This document shows, in pieces, positions 46,735-59,200 of a stretch of DNA of 64,000 bases. Both the position numbers and the translations under genes were made by a program. A model generated the notes under the pieces. That model had not been told where the DNA came from. It ran no database searches and was given only the letters and a program-made list of their open reading frames with translations. The DNA is from Azorinus chamasolen (lineage: Eukaryota > Mollusca > Bivalvia > Cardiida > Solecurtidae), in contig OY755246.1 in assembly GCA_963576725.1 (NCBI GenBank), positions 77,119,975-77,183,974 on the forward strand. The letters run 5' to 3'. The stretch's first letter is position 1, and the number at the start of each line of letters is the position of its first letter.

Positions 46735-46832
46735 AGCAGGTGGCTGCTTAATGTATGGTGAAAATCATGCAGAAAGCTCCTTGAGGAGCTTTCTGCATGG
46801 CTTTCACCATGCATTAAGCTGCCACCTGTCTT
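46735..46832. repeat. Palindromic element, family P3 (near-perfect)
   Basis: AAGCAGGTGGCTGCTTAATG and CATGCAGAAAGCTCC are mirrored almost exactly. The centre is AGCTCCTTGAGGAGCT. Confidence 0.85.
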
Positions 46833-46900
46833 AAAGATCGATAATAATACGTATTTCAGTGTTCGAATCATCGACATTTTTCTGTGTATATTATTGCATA

Positions 46901-46965
46901 CGCAAATAGAGTATACTCCGATCAGACGGCTCCTACAGGATCTGGGTCTACTCTGTTTACAAATG
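46901..46965. repeat. Palindromic element, family P2
   Basis: CGCAAATAGAGTATACTCCG, then CAGACGGCTCCTACAGGA, then TCTGGGTCTACTCTGTTTAC. Confidence 0.7.
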
Positions 46966-47039
46966 CACGAAAGGGCGTATTTATCACAAACTTGGTTATG
47001 ATGTTCTTTCCTAATAATATAAAATACAAAACTGATCCT

Positions 47040-47145
47040 ATTATGTGAAAATGTCGAATAGGTTGGGCCCTAAAATGTCAAATATGTTGGGCTCAAAATT
47101 GTCAAATATTTTGGGCCCTAAAATGTCAAATAGACGCCAGATTTA
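47040..47145. repeat. Short tandem repeat, about 24-bp unit
   Basis: Four imperfect copies of GGGCCCTAAAATGTCAAATA plus TGTT. Confidence 0.75.
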
Positions 47146-47935
47146 AAGACGTTCGATGTGGATTCAATCCGTTTGATAAGTATATTTGCTTCCATAACTT
47201 TTGGTGCCAAATTTCTAATTGTCGTCTGCAATACGATTTTTGTTATGTCATTTGGTGAAATAAGGAAATGACATAAATAAATGCAAATTTAAAAGGAATA
47301 AAACGCAGATATAGAAGAAGAGTTTGAGACAAAACGTGAAGTCCCTGACCAGACGCCGCTTTGGAAAGGCAGCGTCTGATCTGGGACTGCACTATTTGTC
47401 GTTGTCCATTTATGCGACATCGGCTGTGAAAGGCTTAGATAAATAAATAACTAAGATATGGCGAACACACACATATATATCATGGAATGAGCATGATTCA
47501 ACAGTTCTCAAATATACAAAAGCTCATTGCAAAAGTGACACATTCATAAGAGCAAGTAACTTTATATTGCACAATACAATTCAACAGCACAGAACAGGTT
47601 CTCACAATATTCATCAATAAAATAAGATTTTGGGCAACAATTGACAGTTTTGAGCATTGAGTAGATCTAAATACCCAGTGAATTTCAGTTGAGATATGTT
47701 TTCAACAGACAAACCTCCACATTTAGATATAAAATCAAACTAATGAATACAAAATTAATCTTGACGATCCTATCCTTTTACACACTTGCAACTAGGCTAG
47801 ATCCAGACCAGTCAGCTTCTACAAGGTCTGCTCTTGTTACTTATAGGTTAATGACCTGAACATCGACTGTTGTCATGGCAATAAATATCTTTATTATGTA
47901 TATTCTATGATTCCATCATTAATACAATGCACTAA
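47146..47935. other. Non-coding with P2-type palindromes
   Basis: P2-like foldbacks occur at about 47335-47405 (AGTCCCTGACCAGACGCCGC and its mirror) and 47785-47850. No gene is seen. Confidence 0.45.
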
Positions 47936-48237
47936 CAGTGAACTATACATCTCAACTTCAATATCTCGAACTTCAAGGGGCTATACAAATTACTTCGAGA
48001 TAAAAGAGGTTCGAGTCATATGATTTCTAATCTGAACAATTTATCAAGTTCACAGTTTTATGCAGGTCGAAAGGAGCTTTCGGTATCACTTTCGACCTGC
48101 ATCAAATTGTCACATGTGTTTCTAGATGTGCGTAGTGCTACATTTAGAACAATTCTGTATTGTAAATTTTGGAAGGACTGAACTTTTAGTTACCCGAAGT
48201 TCGAATCATCCTTTTCCGAGATATTGCAGTTAAACTG
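47936..48237. repeat. Palindromic element, family P5 (dispersed copy)
   Basis: It starts CAGTGAACTATACATCTC and ends ATTGCAGTTAAACTG. Inner arms are ACTTCGAGATAA and TCGAAAGGAGCTTTCGG...TTTCGACCTGCAT. It is older than the copies in the tandem array. Confidence 0.65.
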
Positions 48238-48341
48238 TAGTTCAAATGCTGTCGTAATAATTCCTCTTCCTGAATGCAAGTCTTCTTAATCCTTATCCAT
48301 TATCTTAATCTTCATCTCTATATTCCCAACCTGACTCGCAC

Positions 48342-48412
48342 TTGCAAACAGGATGGATCCAGATGAGACATCGTGTAGTTCGACCTCTCACCAGGATCTA
48401 AGTTGTTGGACA
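48342..48412. repeat. Palindromic element, P2 subtype
   Basis: TTGCAAACAGGATGGATCCA, GATGAGACATCGTGTAGTTCG, then CTCACCAGGATCTAAGTTGTT. Confidence 0.65.
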
Positions 48413-48743
48413 CTCGGTTAATAGTTACTTAGCTGTTTGATCAAGTCGGAAGACGTCAAATTGCACCTGGTTCAAACTGAGAGGTCAGTATATTTACACA
48501 GCGGGGTAAGAGTAAGGTCAACTCACATCCGACGCTCACATACGAACCAAAACTTGTCAATAAATATAAAACCGTTTATGGCTTTCAAATTATTTGTATC
48601 ACAGGGTTACAACTGTCACTTCTTGTCTAATATTCTAAGTTCAGAACACTGGCACGTGGACGGCACTGGTAGATGTAAAGCTGAAATAAACAAAACATGA
48701 ACGTTTTAGATATTTATATTTTGTTATTTATGTTAAATATCAC

Positions 48744-48972
48744 TTTAACCCATTCCCTCATATTGCCGACTTTTGACGACTCTGAAAAAGTTATTTTGTG
48801 AAACCATTGTGATAAATAGAGCATTTGCATCCATAGGAGCAAATGCTCTATTTATCACAATTGTTTCAAACTACAAAACTCTAAAATGTTCCTTTTCTTA
48901 AATAAATGCTCCTTTTGGGTATATTTTACAAAGCGTTTGTATCTAAAAATAGCCTATGAGGTAATGGGTTAA
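48744..48972. repeat. Palindromic element, family P1
   Basis: A complete copy with TTAACCCATTCCCTCATATT at one end and TATGAGGTAATGGGTTAA at the other. The centre reads GCATCCATAGGAGC, a variant of the shared core. Confidence 0.85.
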
Positions 48973-50070
48973 GAACAAGAGCATGTAAGTGCCTGCTAAA
49001 AGTATATTTTCCGATGCTCTTATTAATTACTGACACATTTGAAAGTCCCATCCGGCGGAAGATGGAACCCGTTATCCCTGATACTGTAGTCAAGCACATT
49101 AACAAATCGACTAGTAGACCACGATCAGTAGCTTGAATGAATAAGGCAGTTAGGAAACATTTCCCCCACCCCCGATCATAATTTGAGCAGAATTAATGTT
49201 GTTAAGGGTTTGCAAACAACAACTTAATATATTTCTCCTGCAGATAAACAATATGACTGAACATGTGCTTTTTATTGGACAAATTGCTGTGACTGAAATA
49301 TAGTGGTGTTGGGAAAACGTGACATTGGAACATATATCATAAAATAAGGTCTTATTAATACACCAACAGGCTTAAAGAAGATATTTGGAAGGACAATTCT
49401 TAATTATTTTTATTTAAAAAAAAAATCTGGAAAAGTGAGTTATATTACATCTCTTTTTTCATATTTTCAGGTAAAAAATATTTTTTATTTCACTCTTAAA
49501 AAGCGTTGTTTAAAATGTATGAACTACACTAGGACCTTTACTTAATAACTTTATTAAAACAGTTGCTGAAAATTGTTAAAAACTAAATTGAATCATTTTT
49601 TAATATGAAGGTCAAATAGAAAGGAGGTAAACAAACGGTCATTGCTGGAAATACCTTTTAACCGGTGGATTTTAAAGAGCTGTCACAACATAGGGTTTAT
49701 AGGAGAAGTAAAGGCACTATTGTTGAAACTGTTTTTACTTACGTATCTTATTTGAGTCTCTGTATAATACAAGTACTTTTACTAAACAATGGTCTCGACA
49801 ATAAACCATCATCGGAAGGCCTCGGATGAACTCGAATATTACCGAGCTTCTCCGTGACTTCCTGGTGCATATATACTATTGATACCGAAAAAGATGACAT
49901 TACTTTGGATAAAATGAATCAAATAAAATGGTAAGCTAAATTTAATGCAAAATTCTTAGAACATCCTGAATAACACTTTATAAGTATGGCTTCTTTTCCG
50001 AGCTTTTCCGAAACGAACCGGAGATTTACGAGAGGAACTATAACAAGATAGTATCTGCTTTTATACTTAC
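48973..50070. other. Non-coding; expected 3' exon of the Pif-like gene not found
   Basis: AT-rich. The LamG domain of the upstream exon ends at ...DIDD and should continue (VSxY-type strand) in another minus-strand exon. No acceptor followed by such a codon run was seen between 46.4 and 50.07 kb. Confidence 0.35.
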
Positions 50071-50241
50071 ATCGTCTATGTCCCCTACGAAGTTGTCTAA
50101 TCCGTTTCCGTAGCCAATCTGTATGGCACAATGGGTTGCCTGTATGGGGCCGTATGACCATTTACTTCCGGTGGCCCCACAAACCTTACCCTCGAGTTTC
50201 TTTTCGTTGTGAATGTAGATGACTTCCTTCCATTCTTTATC
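50071..50241 (-). CDS. Pif-like gene exon: LamG domain, second half
   Basis: 171 bp, phase 0-0, with acceptor CAG (50242-50243) and donor GTAAGT (50069-50070). It encodes KEWKEVIYIHNEKKLEG, the pair Cys...Cys (KVCGAT, ATHCAIQIGYGNG) and DNFVGDIDD. These are the closing strands of a Pif-type LamG domain. The region was too short for a long open frame and was read directly. Confidence 0.75.
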
Positions 50242-53200
50242 CTGTGCAAAATGATATAATTCAATATAATGAACTGTTGTTTCATCGTCATGTAGGTGTT
50301 ATTTGCAAGTAAATATACCATTTCTCCATACAATCCTACGTTGCGACCGCTCTTTAGAACCTCTCTTTACATGAGCAGTTTGATCAGGAGCTGCCCTGTT
50401 TCATTATAAGACAGGCCTACTTTAGATCGGATCTGCAGTTTCTGTCATGACAAAAATATTTTGATAATAATTCTATTACATAAGATTCATTAATATTAAT
50501 GGAGTAAATGATTACTCAGATGAATTTGATAAAATCATTAGGAACAAGGGAAGTTGTAACCAAAGCAGAAGCTATGAGACCAGAGCTATATTATTTCATA
50601 AGCTAAAAGAACGGACTCTGATCAGAAGAAACCTAAAGGAGCAGTCAGATCTGAATCTACAGTAGAACCTGTCTTAAGAGACCATCCAAAAGAGGTATAA
50701 CTATGGGTCTATAAGACGCAGGTCTACTGTAGGATAATTCCGTATTACCTTTACCCTGTGTTAAGCAACCGCCTTCTTTTTGATCCTTTACTCCATTATA
50801 AATATGATTTTCTATGCCTTTGCATACAGAGTAGACCCAGATCAGACGGCTCCTATAATAGCCTTCTGATCAGGGTCTGCTCTGTTTGTCTATGGAATAG
50901 TACAGATATGATTCTACAAATTCTGCAATAAAACAATGTGTCAGTGTGCTATTAGATTTATAGCAAATAAATTATAATCATGATGTCATCATTTCTTACA
51001 TGAATATTCACGGAGGAAAGGGTTAAGACTCCTATATCAAATAAAATGATGGTTGTTTAGAACAAGTTCTATCGTACTAGGTTTACAAAGGCGCGAAAAA
51101 ATATTTATATGCGGGAAAGGGTTCAATTCTTAAGTTATAATCTAAACATTGCATTACCTCATTAAATCGTTTGACGTTGTTTCCCAAGACCTAATGTATT
51201 AACATTATTAACTAATGGTTATTATTTCAATGAGGACAGAATGAAACAAAAATGCGTTATTTAATGGCAATTCTGTACCACGTACCAGGGTTGGAAGAGC
51301 AAATGACCTCGGTTCATGAGTCTTAGCACCGAGCAGAACATATCCGGGCATTTTGGCGATAATGATAGAGGGATCCGAACCACAGTCGCCATTGGTAACC
51401 AGAGCTTGTAAACTTCCTGCGGTAGGCCCAACAAGATTCTCCCTATACCGGAATCTAATTACAACGTGTCCGTGGAATTCCGTGTTCGAGAATCGATTGA
51501 TCATCAGTCGGGAGTTTCCGTTGAAATAAGCGCTTCCGTTTCTTACATCAATGTTTTCGCCATGCACGTAAACGTTCTTCCCGGAACGGTCGGCAAAATC
51601 TCCATGGAAAGGTAGGTAAAGTTCTGGTTTGCACACTGAAATAATTAAACACTTTAATGAAACAGAATTCCTTACAAGATTTGTAAATTAAAACATTTCG
51701 AAGAATAACTTCTTTATTTCTCCACTTATCCCTATGCTGTGACCACTTTTCAGAATCGTCTTGAAGAGATTATTCTAAAGAATGCCTGTTTGACTTTACT
51801 ACTTTTCCATTTATAACAAAGGGTTAAGTGGATAAATGGCAATCACTTTTCTCAATGATTGTAACAGAGGATCAGATGTGATGCGTAAATTAACAAATTT
51901 CCAAGAATAACTTCTTTTTTCTACACTTAATCTTACGCTGTGACCCCTCTTTAGAATCATCTCTTCGAGACGATTCTAAAAAGTGGTTACAACGTTGGGT
52001 TTAGTGGAGAAATGACGATTTTAGTATTTGAGTAGGCCCCTTTATTTGTTGTTATTTGTAATATGTTAACGATTTACCTAGTGTATATTCATTTGAGAAA
52101 TAATGACTGTATAAATATTATTTCGAGGATTATAAGGAATAAAGGATTTTGACAATAGTAGAATCAGATCTGTAATATTTCATAAGCAAATAGAGTATAC
52201 CAAGATAAGACGGTTCATACACGATCTGGGTCTACCCTGCATGCAAAGGTGTCAAACTGTGTATATACCAGGTAGTACTTTAATCATAAGCGAGTACATA
52301 TCTAATTACAAAAGACGTTAAAATATACCACTTAACCCGTTTGTTGTGATAAACGAGTCGCTAATATCCTTTTCAAACAGTGTAGACCCAGATTAGAGGG
52401 TTCCTATAGGAGCCCACTCCTCAGCGTCTGCACTGTTTGGTAGGTTACATTTTTCTTTAAACATCCCTGAATATTCACCGCAGTCATGACTTGTTTTAAA
52501 TTTGGAATAGTCCATTTGAAAATTCAGCTTTGAAAGGGTTATTTAAAACAGAATGATAAAACTTTTGTTTATTGCACGTTATAAGTCAAACATCAGTAAA
52601 TATAGATATTCGAACTACACGTATTTACATAGAAAAGTAACAGAATGATTCGGGTTATCACTAACAATATTCGAACCAGATTATCGATAATTTGTTTTAG
52701 CCTCATACAATAATGAGACAAATCTATCGATACTGTGTTTTAGCTTCATACAATAATGAGACCAATATACCGATAATGTGCGTTAGTCTCATACATAGTG
52801 AGACCAATATACCGATACTGTGCGTGAGCATCACACAATAGTGAGACCAATATACCAATACTGTGCGTTAGTCTCATACAATAGTGAGACCAATATATCG
52901 ATACTGTGTGTAAGCTTCATACAATAATGAGACCAATATACCGATACTGTGAGTTAGTCTCATACAATAGTGAGACCAAAATACCGATACTGTGCGTTAG
53001 TCTCATACAATAGTGAGACCAATATACCGATACTGTGCGTTAGTCTCATACAATAGTGAGACCAATATACCGATACTGTGCGTTAGTCTCATACAATAGT
53101 GAGACCAATCTATCGATACTGTGCGTTAGTCTCATACAATAATGAGACCAATATACTGATACTGTGTGTTAGTCTCATACAATAATGAGACCAATCTATC

Positions 53201-56200
53201 GATATGGTGTGTTAGCCTCGTACAATAATAAAACCAATCTATCTATAGCCTCGTACAATAATAAAACCAATATATTGATAGTGTGTGTTAGCCTCGTACA
53301 ATAATAAAACCAATTTATCGATAGTGTGTGTTATCCTCGTACAATAATAAAACCAATTTATCTATAATGTGTGTTAGCCTCGTACAATAATAAAACCAAT
53401 CTATCGATATTGTGTGTTAGCCTCGTACAATAATAAAACCAATCTATCGATAGTGTGTGTTAGCCTTGTACAATAATAAAACCAATCTATCGATAGTGTG
53501 TGTTAGCCTCGTACAATAATAAAACCAATCTATCGATAGTGTGTTAGCCTCGTACAATAATAAAACCAACCTGTCTATAATGTGTGTTAGCCTCGTATAA
53601 TAATAAAACCAATCTATCTATAATGTGTGTTAGCCTCGTACAATAATAAAACCAATTTATCGATAGTTTGTGTTAGCCTCGTACAATAATAAAACCAATC
53701 TATCGATAATGTTTCGATGTTCTCTTACCTTGCTGTCTCCTCTTCCCGGGCACGTGCATGAGCAGCAGGGAACACTCGCAGTCCACCGGATTGTAGGCAG
53801 TTCCTGGAGCACATGGCATTTTCACCCAATGTCCCATTCCAATATGCTGTTCATATACAGTCTCCTCGAACATGGGGCGTCTTGAGCAAACTACAACATG
53901 AAAGTTCAGAGCATTAACATTTCACAAAAGGGGGGAATTTAAAAGAGTCCTGTGTCCTTCCCGTTTTATGAGTCGTTTGTCCTACTTGACACCAATCATA
54001 AGTATTATGACAAATGTCCATGTAAGATGCGTAAATTAAAATATGTTGAAGAATAACTTTATTTCTCCACCAAACACTATGTTGTGACCACACTTTAGAA
54101 TCGTCTAGAAGATTTCAGAAAGAAAACGAACGTACTAACATAATTATACAAACAATAATCATACAGCTCACAGATGAGTCCTCTGGTCAGATTATGTACA
54201 GTTTGTCATTCTAAAAGTTCTTGCAAAATCTTCCCTTTTAAATTGAATGAACTATTAATATACATGTACATTGTATCATTACACAATGGCGAATATTTCC
54301 ATTCTGAAAATTCTGCATTCAAAGGGTATTACATTTACATTTTATAGTATGGCATGATCAAGTAAATTTCATTTTCTTACTAAAGCCGTTACCCATAAGT
54401 TCGTCATATATTTCGTCATAAATTACATTATATGCCTTTGCAAACTGAGCAGAACCAAGAGACTAATTATGGGACGTTTATACAGGTGGTAAATCAATGA
54501 AGGTCAGCAGTAATGTAGAAAGCTCCTATATGGGCTTTCTGTTTTACTTTTGTACAGCATTAAGAAACTACCTGCTTAATAAGACGTCTATGTTCAATAA
54601 GTGCATAACTTATACAGTAAAACCTCTCTATAACGGTCACTTAATTGTGTAAATTAGTTGGTACATAGGACAGGTGGCTGCTTAAAGCAAGGTGAAAGTA
54701 AAACAGAACGCTCCTATAGGAGCGTTCTGTTTTTCTTTCACATTGCTTTAAGCAGCAGGACGCTCCTATAGGAGCGTTCTGTTTTTCTTTCACCTTGCTT
54801 TAAGCAGCCACCTGCCTTTAACACAAAATACTTGATGTAATTTAGTGGTCGTTATAGAGAGGTTTTACTGCATGTTTATGATGAATGACCGCTAAAACAG
54901 GTTTTACTGTACTCTTATATACATAAGGAAACTTGTTTAGTAATGTATGTATGACGTCACAAATGTTACTCTGTGCTAAAGCTTTCCATGATGAATAGTT
55001 ACGCATGAATTAATTACTTTATGAATATTCATTAACTAAACGTTAAAATCGTCTTGAAGATATTAACCTAAAGAGTGGAAAACGTGAAATTGTAAAATGG
55101 AATTGTTGCCTTAGACACAGACTTATATAATTTCATAAGAATGCCCTGATCATACGGTTTCTACAGGAGACGTATGGTCTGGGTCTATTGTGTTTACAAC
55201 TGCGCAAACTGGTGTATTTATGAAGAAAAAAACACCACATTATCTCCATCTAAGGGACCGGTTTTTGTCTGCTCTGATTGCAATGTCGATGGGTACAATT
55301 TCACACTATTTGGCACATTTGTTCACACTATTTGGCACATTTATTAAAAAAAACTTTCACCACTATCTCACCTTGAAGTTCCTCTTCATATGGACAGTTG
55401 GCGTGACAGCTGTCATCATAGACACACTGTCCGGTCAGAGGGTCGTAGCTAGAGCCTTCACCACAACACTCGCCGTACGATTTGCCGTCCTGACACTTCC
55501 AGTACGAACAACAGCTGTCAGGGTTGCTGTGCTTATAGCCTTTCACATCTAGACTGGCACACTTATCTGCAACGTAAAGTATTGAAATTTGATCAGAAGG
55601 TACTCAATGGGTTATCACAGTCTACAAAACTTGTCGCGGTCTTCAGTTCTTCAAATAAACGAACATATGTATTATTATCACATGCAATAACTATGACAAA
55701 TCAATGGCGATGATTATACTCATGCTCGAAAGAGTAGACAACTATCAAGTTATAAACAGAAAGTAAGTGCTATATGAGAGACAGTCTGGAAGTACATGTT
55801 ATTCAGAAAATTCACCAACCGACTGACGGAATAGCTATAAACTTAATCAGTAAGTTTTCATACCATGCGAACAAGTGACGAGGTGGGACGGGCGACAGGT
55901 GAGAATGTCCTGGTCCCAGAACAGACCAAATGGACAGCGTCTGTACACAGGCTCCATTCCGTTTCTGCCGACGAAACACTGGACATATTGGTTGCAGTCA
56001 AAAGGATGGTTATTATAGCCGACACCATTGAGGAGACGACAGGCGTCACATACACCTTTAGTGAATAAAGAAAGCTCACATATAATCGATAATTTCGTGC
56101 CATACTGTACTAATGGGTGCAGTGAAAACTCCCTTAAGTAACCATTCATTTATTGAATGTTAACACAGGAGTATTACAAAGCAGGTGTTTGCTTAATGCA

Positions 56201-59200
56201 TGGCAAAAGTAATGCAGAGAGCTCCAATAGGAGCTTGCTGCGTCACTTTCGACCTGCATAAAGTTATCATCTTTCTTAAAGATCCAGATTTAGACAGATT
56301 TATGGTCGCTTAAGGCAGGTTCGAAATACACATTATCTGGGGATCTGCAAACAAGCTAATTATGTTTGATTTTCCTTCCCTATAACAACTCCCTCTGAAA
56401 AACACATATAATCTTCGTATCCCGTAGGGTGTCGTTGTAGAAAGGGAGCACTGTACATATGATACGAATTTGGGCGAATAAGATCAAGTGAAACACAGCA
56501 GAATCAAATCATAAGAGTTGAAGTGATAAGAACATAACTTACTTGGATCAAGAGGTTTGGGAGCTGGAGTGGTTGTTGTAGTTGTAGTAATAACTGTAAA
56601 ATAATAAATAAGAACTGGTATATTGCTAGATATATTGCATGTAGGTAAAACTCGGTACTCGGCGTGCGTCTCATCTGGATCTAAACAGTTTGAAAAGGCT
56701 TTGCAAATATCGCCAGTAGAGTGACGAAAGGAAAACTGACAATTGTGAAACATGTATATATACATATATCTGCAGAAAAACTTATTTGCCATTTTCACTG
56801 TAAAGTTTTGTCTGCAAAGTTTTAGTTTACTATCATTTTCATTGTTTGAAACAAACTAATCACAGTTATAAAAAGCTGTTAAAGGCTGGAACCTGATCAG
56901 AGAGACTGAGACTGAGTTACTGATCATCTCTCATCTTGATCTAACCTGTTTGCAAATATAATAATGGCTGATTCGCATTGAACGCGAACGAATGAAAATC
57001 GATTTCAATTGATCCGTATAGATAGTAACAAAACTGGTCGGTTTTCTTTATACCATTGCATGAAAATCGAGGATGTTCCCATTGGCCATCTGGACGACAC
57101 GTGATCTGTCCACGTCCTCTCATCTGGTACCCGACGTCACAATGGTACTCCCGAAACGCGCCAATGGTACTGGGTCCCAACCCAGTGAATGCATTTGGAA
57201 TAGTCGGGGGCACCCCGCAATCTGTAATTCAATGAAACGTTTTTGCAAAAAGTGTAGACTCAGATCAGTGTCTACTCGGTTTGCTATTGAATTGTAACGC
57301 AGATGCGATCTTATAGTTTCTGATAAGGTAAAAGACCTATATTAATACACTTCTAGAAAGAAATATCAGCTGATGAATATTCATAACGGGAGTATTCCTG
57401 ACATGGATTTTGAAATGGGAAGGAGTTAAATAGTCAGGTAAATTTGATATTTGATAAGGATCGAGACTGTTGGAACTACTTACCTGTTGACGAAACGCCT
57501 GACATAATTGACAAGACTGACGGTAAGTATCAAGAACAAGCTTTGATATTGTCATTGTGCATTGCAAGCACACTATAATTATAAATATGACCTTATCTTG
57601 ATATAACTCGTATGGTAATGAAACTGTCTGTTTAAGAAACTATTAACTAGCTGTCATATTTCAATTTTGAGAATCTATTAACCAAGTGTCATGTCACAGT
57701 TTTGAGACATACTTGACCAAATGTCAAACAACTTGCATCTGAAAGTTTTATTTTGCAATTACACTCAAGTCGCGATTAACGGGATATAGATTAAACATCA
57801 ATTCTAGAATTGACATCGATATCGTTTTACCTAAAAAGCTGTTCCAAACTTGCAGGCAAAATGCCTCTGAAGAGTCAGGATGGACCAGAATAAAGATATT
57901 TGATGTCAGGTCATGGTTTTGTGTGATATTCATATGCTTACCTTTGCATGTCAACGTTGGCTTTGACCAAGTGGCATCTGGGAGACATTTAATCACAGGA
58001 CTGCCAACAGACATGTAGCCGTTGTTGCATGTATACGTTCTTGAGCTTCCTACAATGACGTCCCCTGAGCCACATACAGCATTTGGAACTACGGGTGTGT
58101 TGCTGTCACATGCTGAAATGTTCAGAAACTTTATATAGCACATGTGTCATCAATAAGAGCACGTGTGAAATAATGCGTAAGGAACAATGCAACTAGTTTC
58201 GTGCAGAGAAAAATCTCTGGCATATTCATCCATCTGTAATACCTGGGCGTCGCGATATAATTGCAATACTGTTAAAGCGATGTAAACATCGATACAAACA
58301 AACAAACAAGCTAACTAATCGAGTACATTTTCGAGCTACAATTCCGAATAAAATCAACACATTGCCAACGTTAAGTTGCAAGTATTATATATCTAGTAAT
58401 TTGAATTTGTTTCACGTTATTGAATACATATTTAACCCCTATTCCGCAGTAAAAATATGAAGACTTCTCAAAGTTGGATCAAGTGCAGAACCCTCGTTGT
58501 TATGAAATTCGATATAACGGAATATCTATTATAAACTGATATTATATTTTTGAAACAAAAGCTCTTGAACATAAATATTAAATCCTCTTATGGTGAATAC
58601 GTAAATATGAATCCATCCACTATGCATATTAACTGAATCATTGTAAAGTTGGATCTATTGTGATCATTGAATTGAAATAGCAACACGTGCAGACCCATAT
58701 GAAACAGCTCCTCTAGCAACTGTCTCATAAAGGTCTACACCATTTTCAATTCAAATGCAAACATATACACTTATAGCATGAACAGGCTTAATGCTCGTTA
58801 CGGCAAAGTTTTCAGTACAACGACAGTTTCTTTGGGAACGAACGTGGTCGTTGTAATGAGATTTGACTGTATTTGTTTTCGGTCAAACAAATTGGATCCT
58901 TGTGATACTCCGAGTTTATCAGCGGCTAATCCAGGCCCTAACTGCATGTAAGAGCGAGTTCGCTTGCGGATAGGGGCCGAAGTAAATTGGTGATATCCAA
59001 TTATTAAAACCAAGTTAAACGTAATTTTAGACATCTATTCCAAACTGAATGGCATTGCAACATAACGCTTAAAATACTTTGTATAATACCCTGAGAATGT
59101 AAAAATGTATACATCTAAAACAGAAACTTACGTATGCAAACAAGATCTGGTACACTCCATGTAGCATCGTCTTGGCATACAATGGTTGCGCTTCCTTTCA

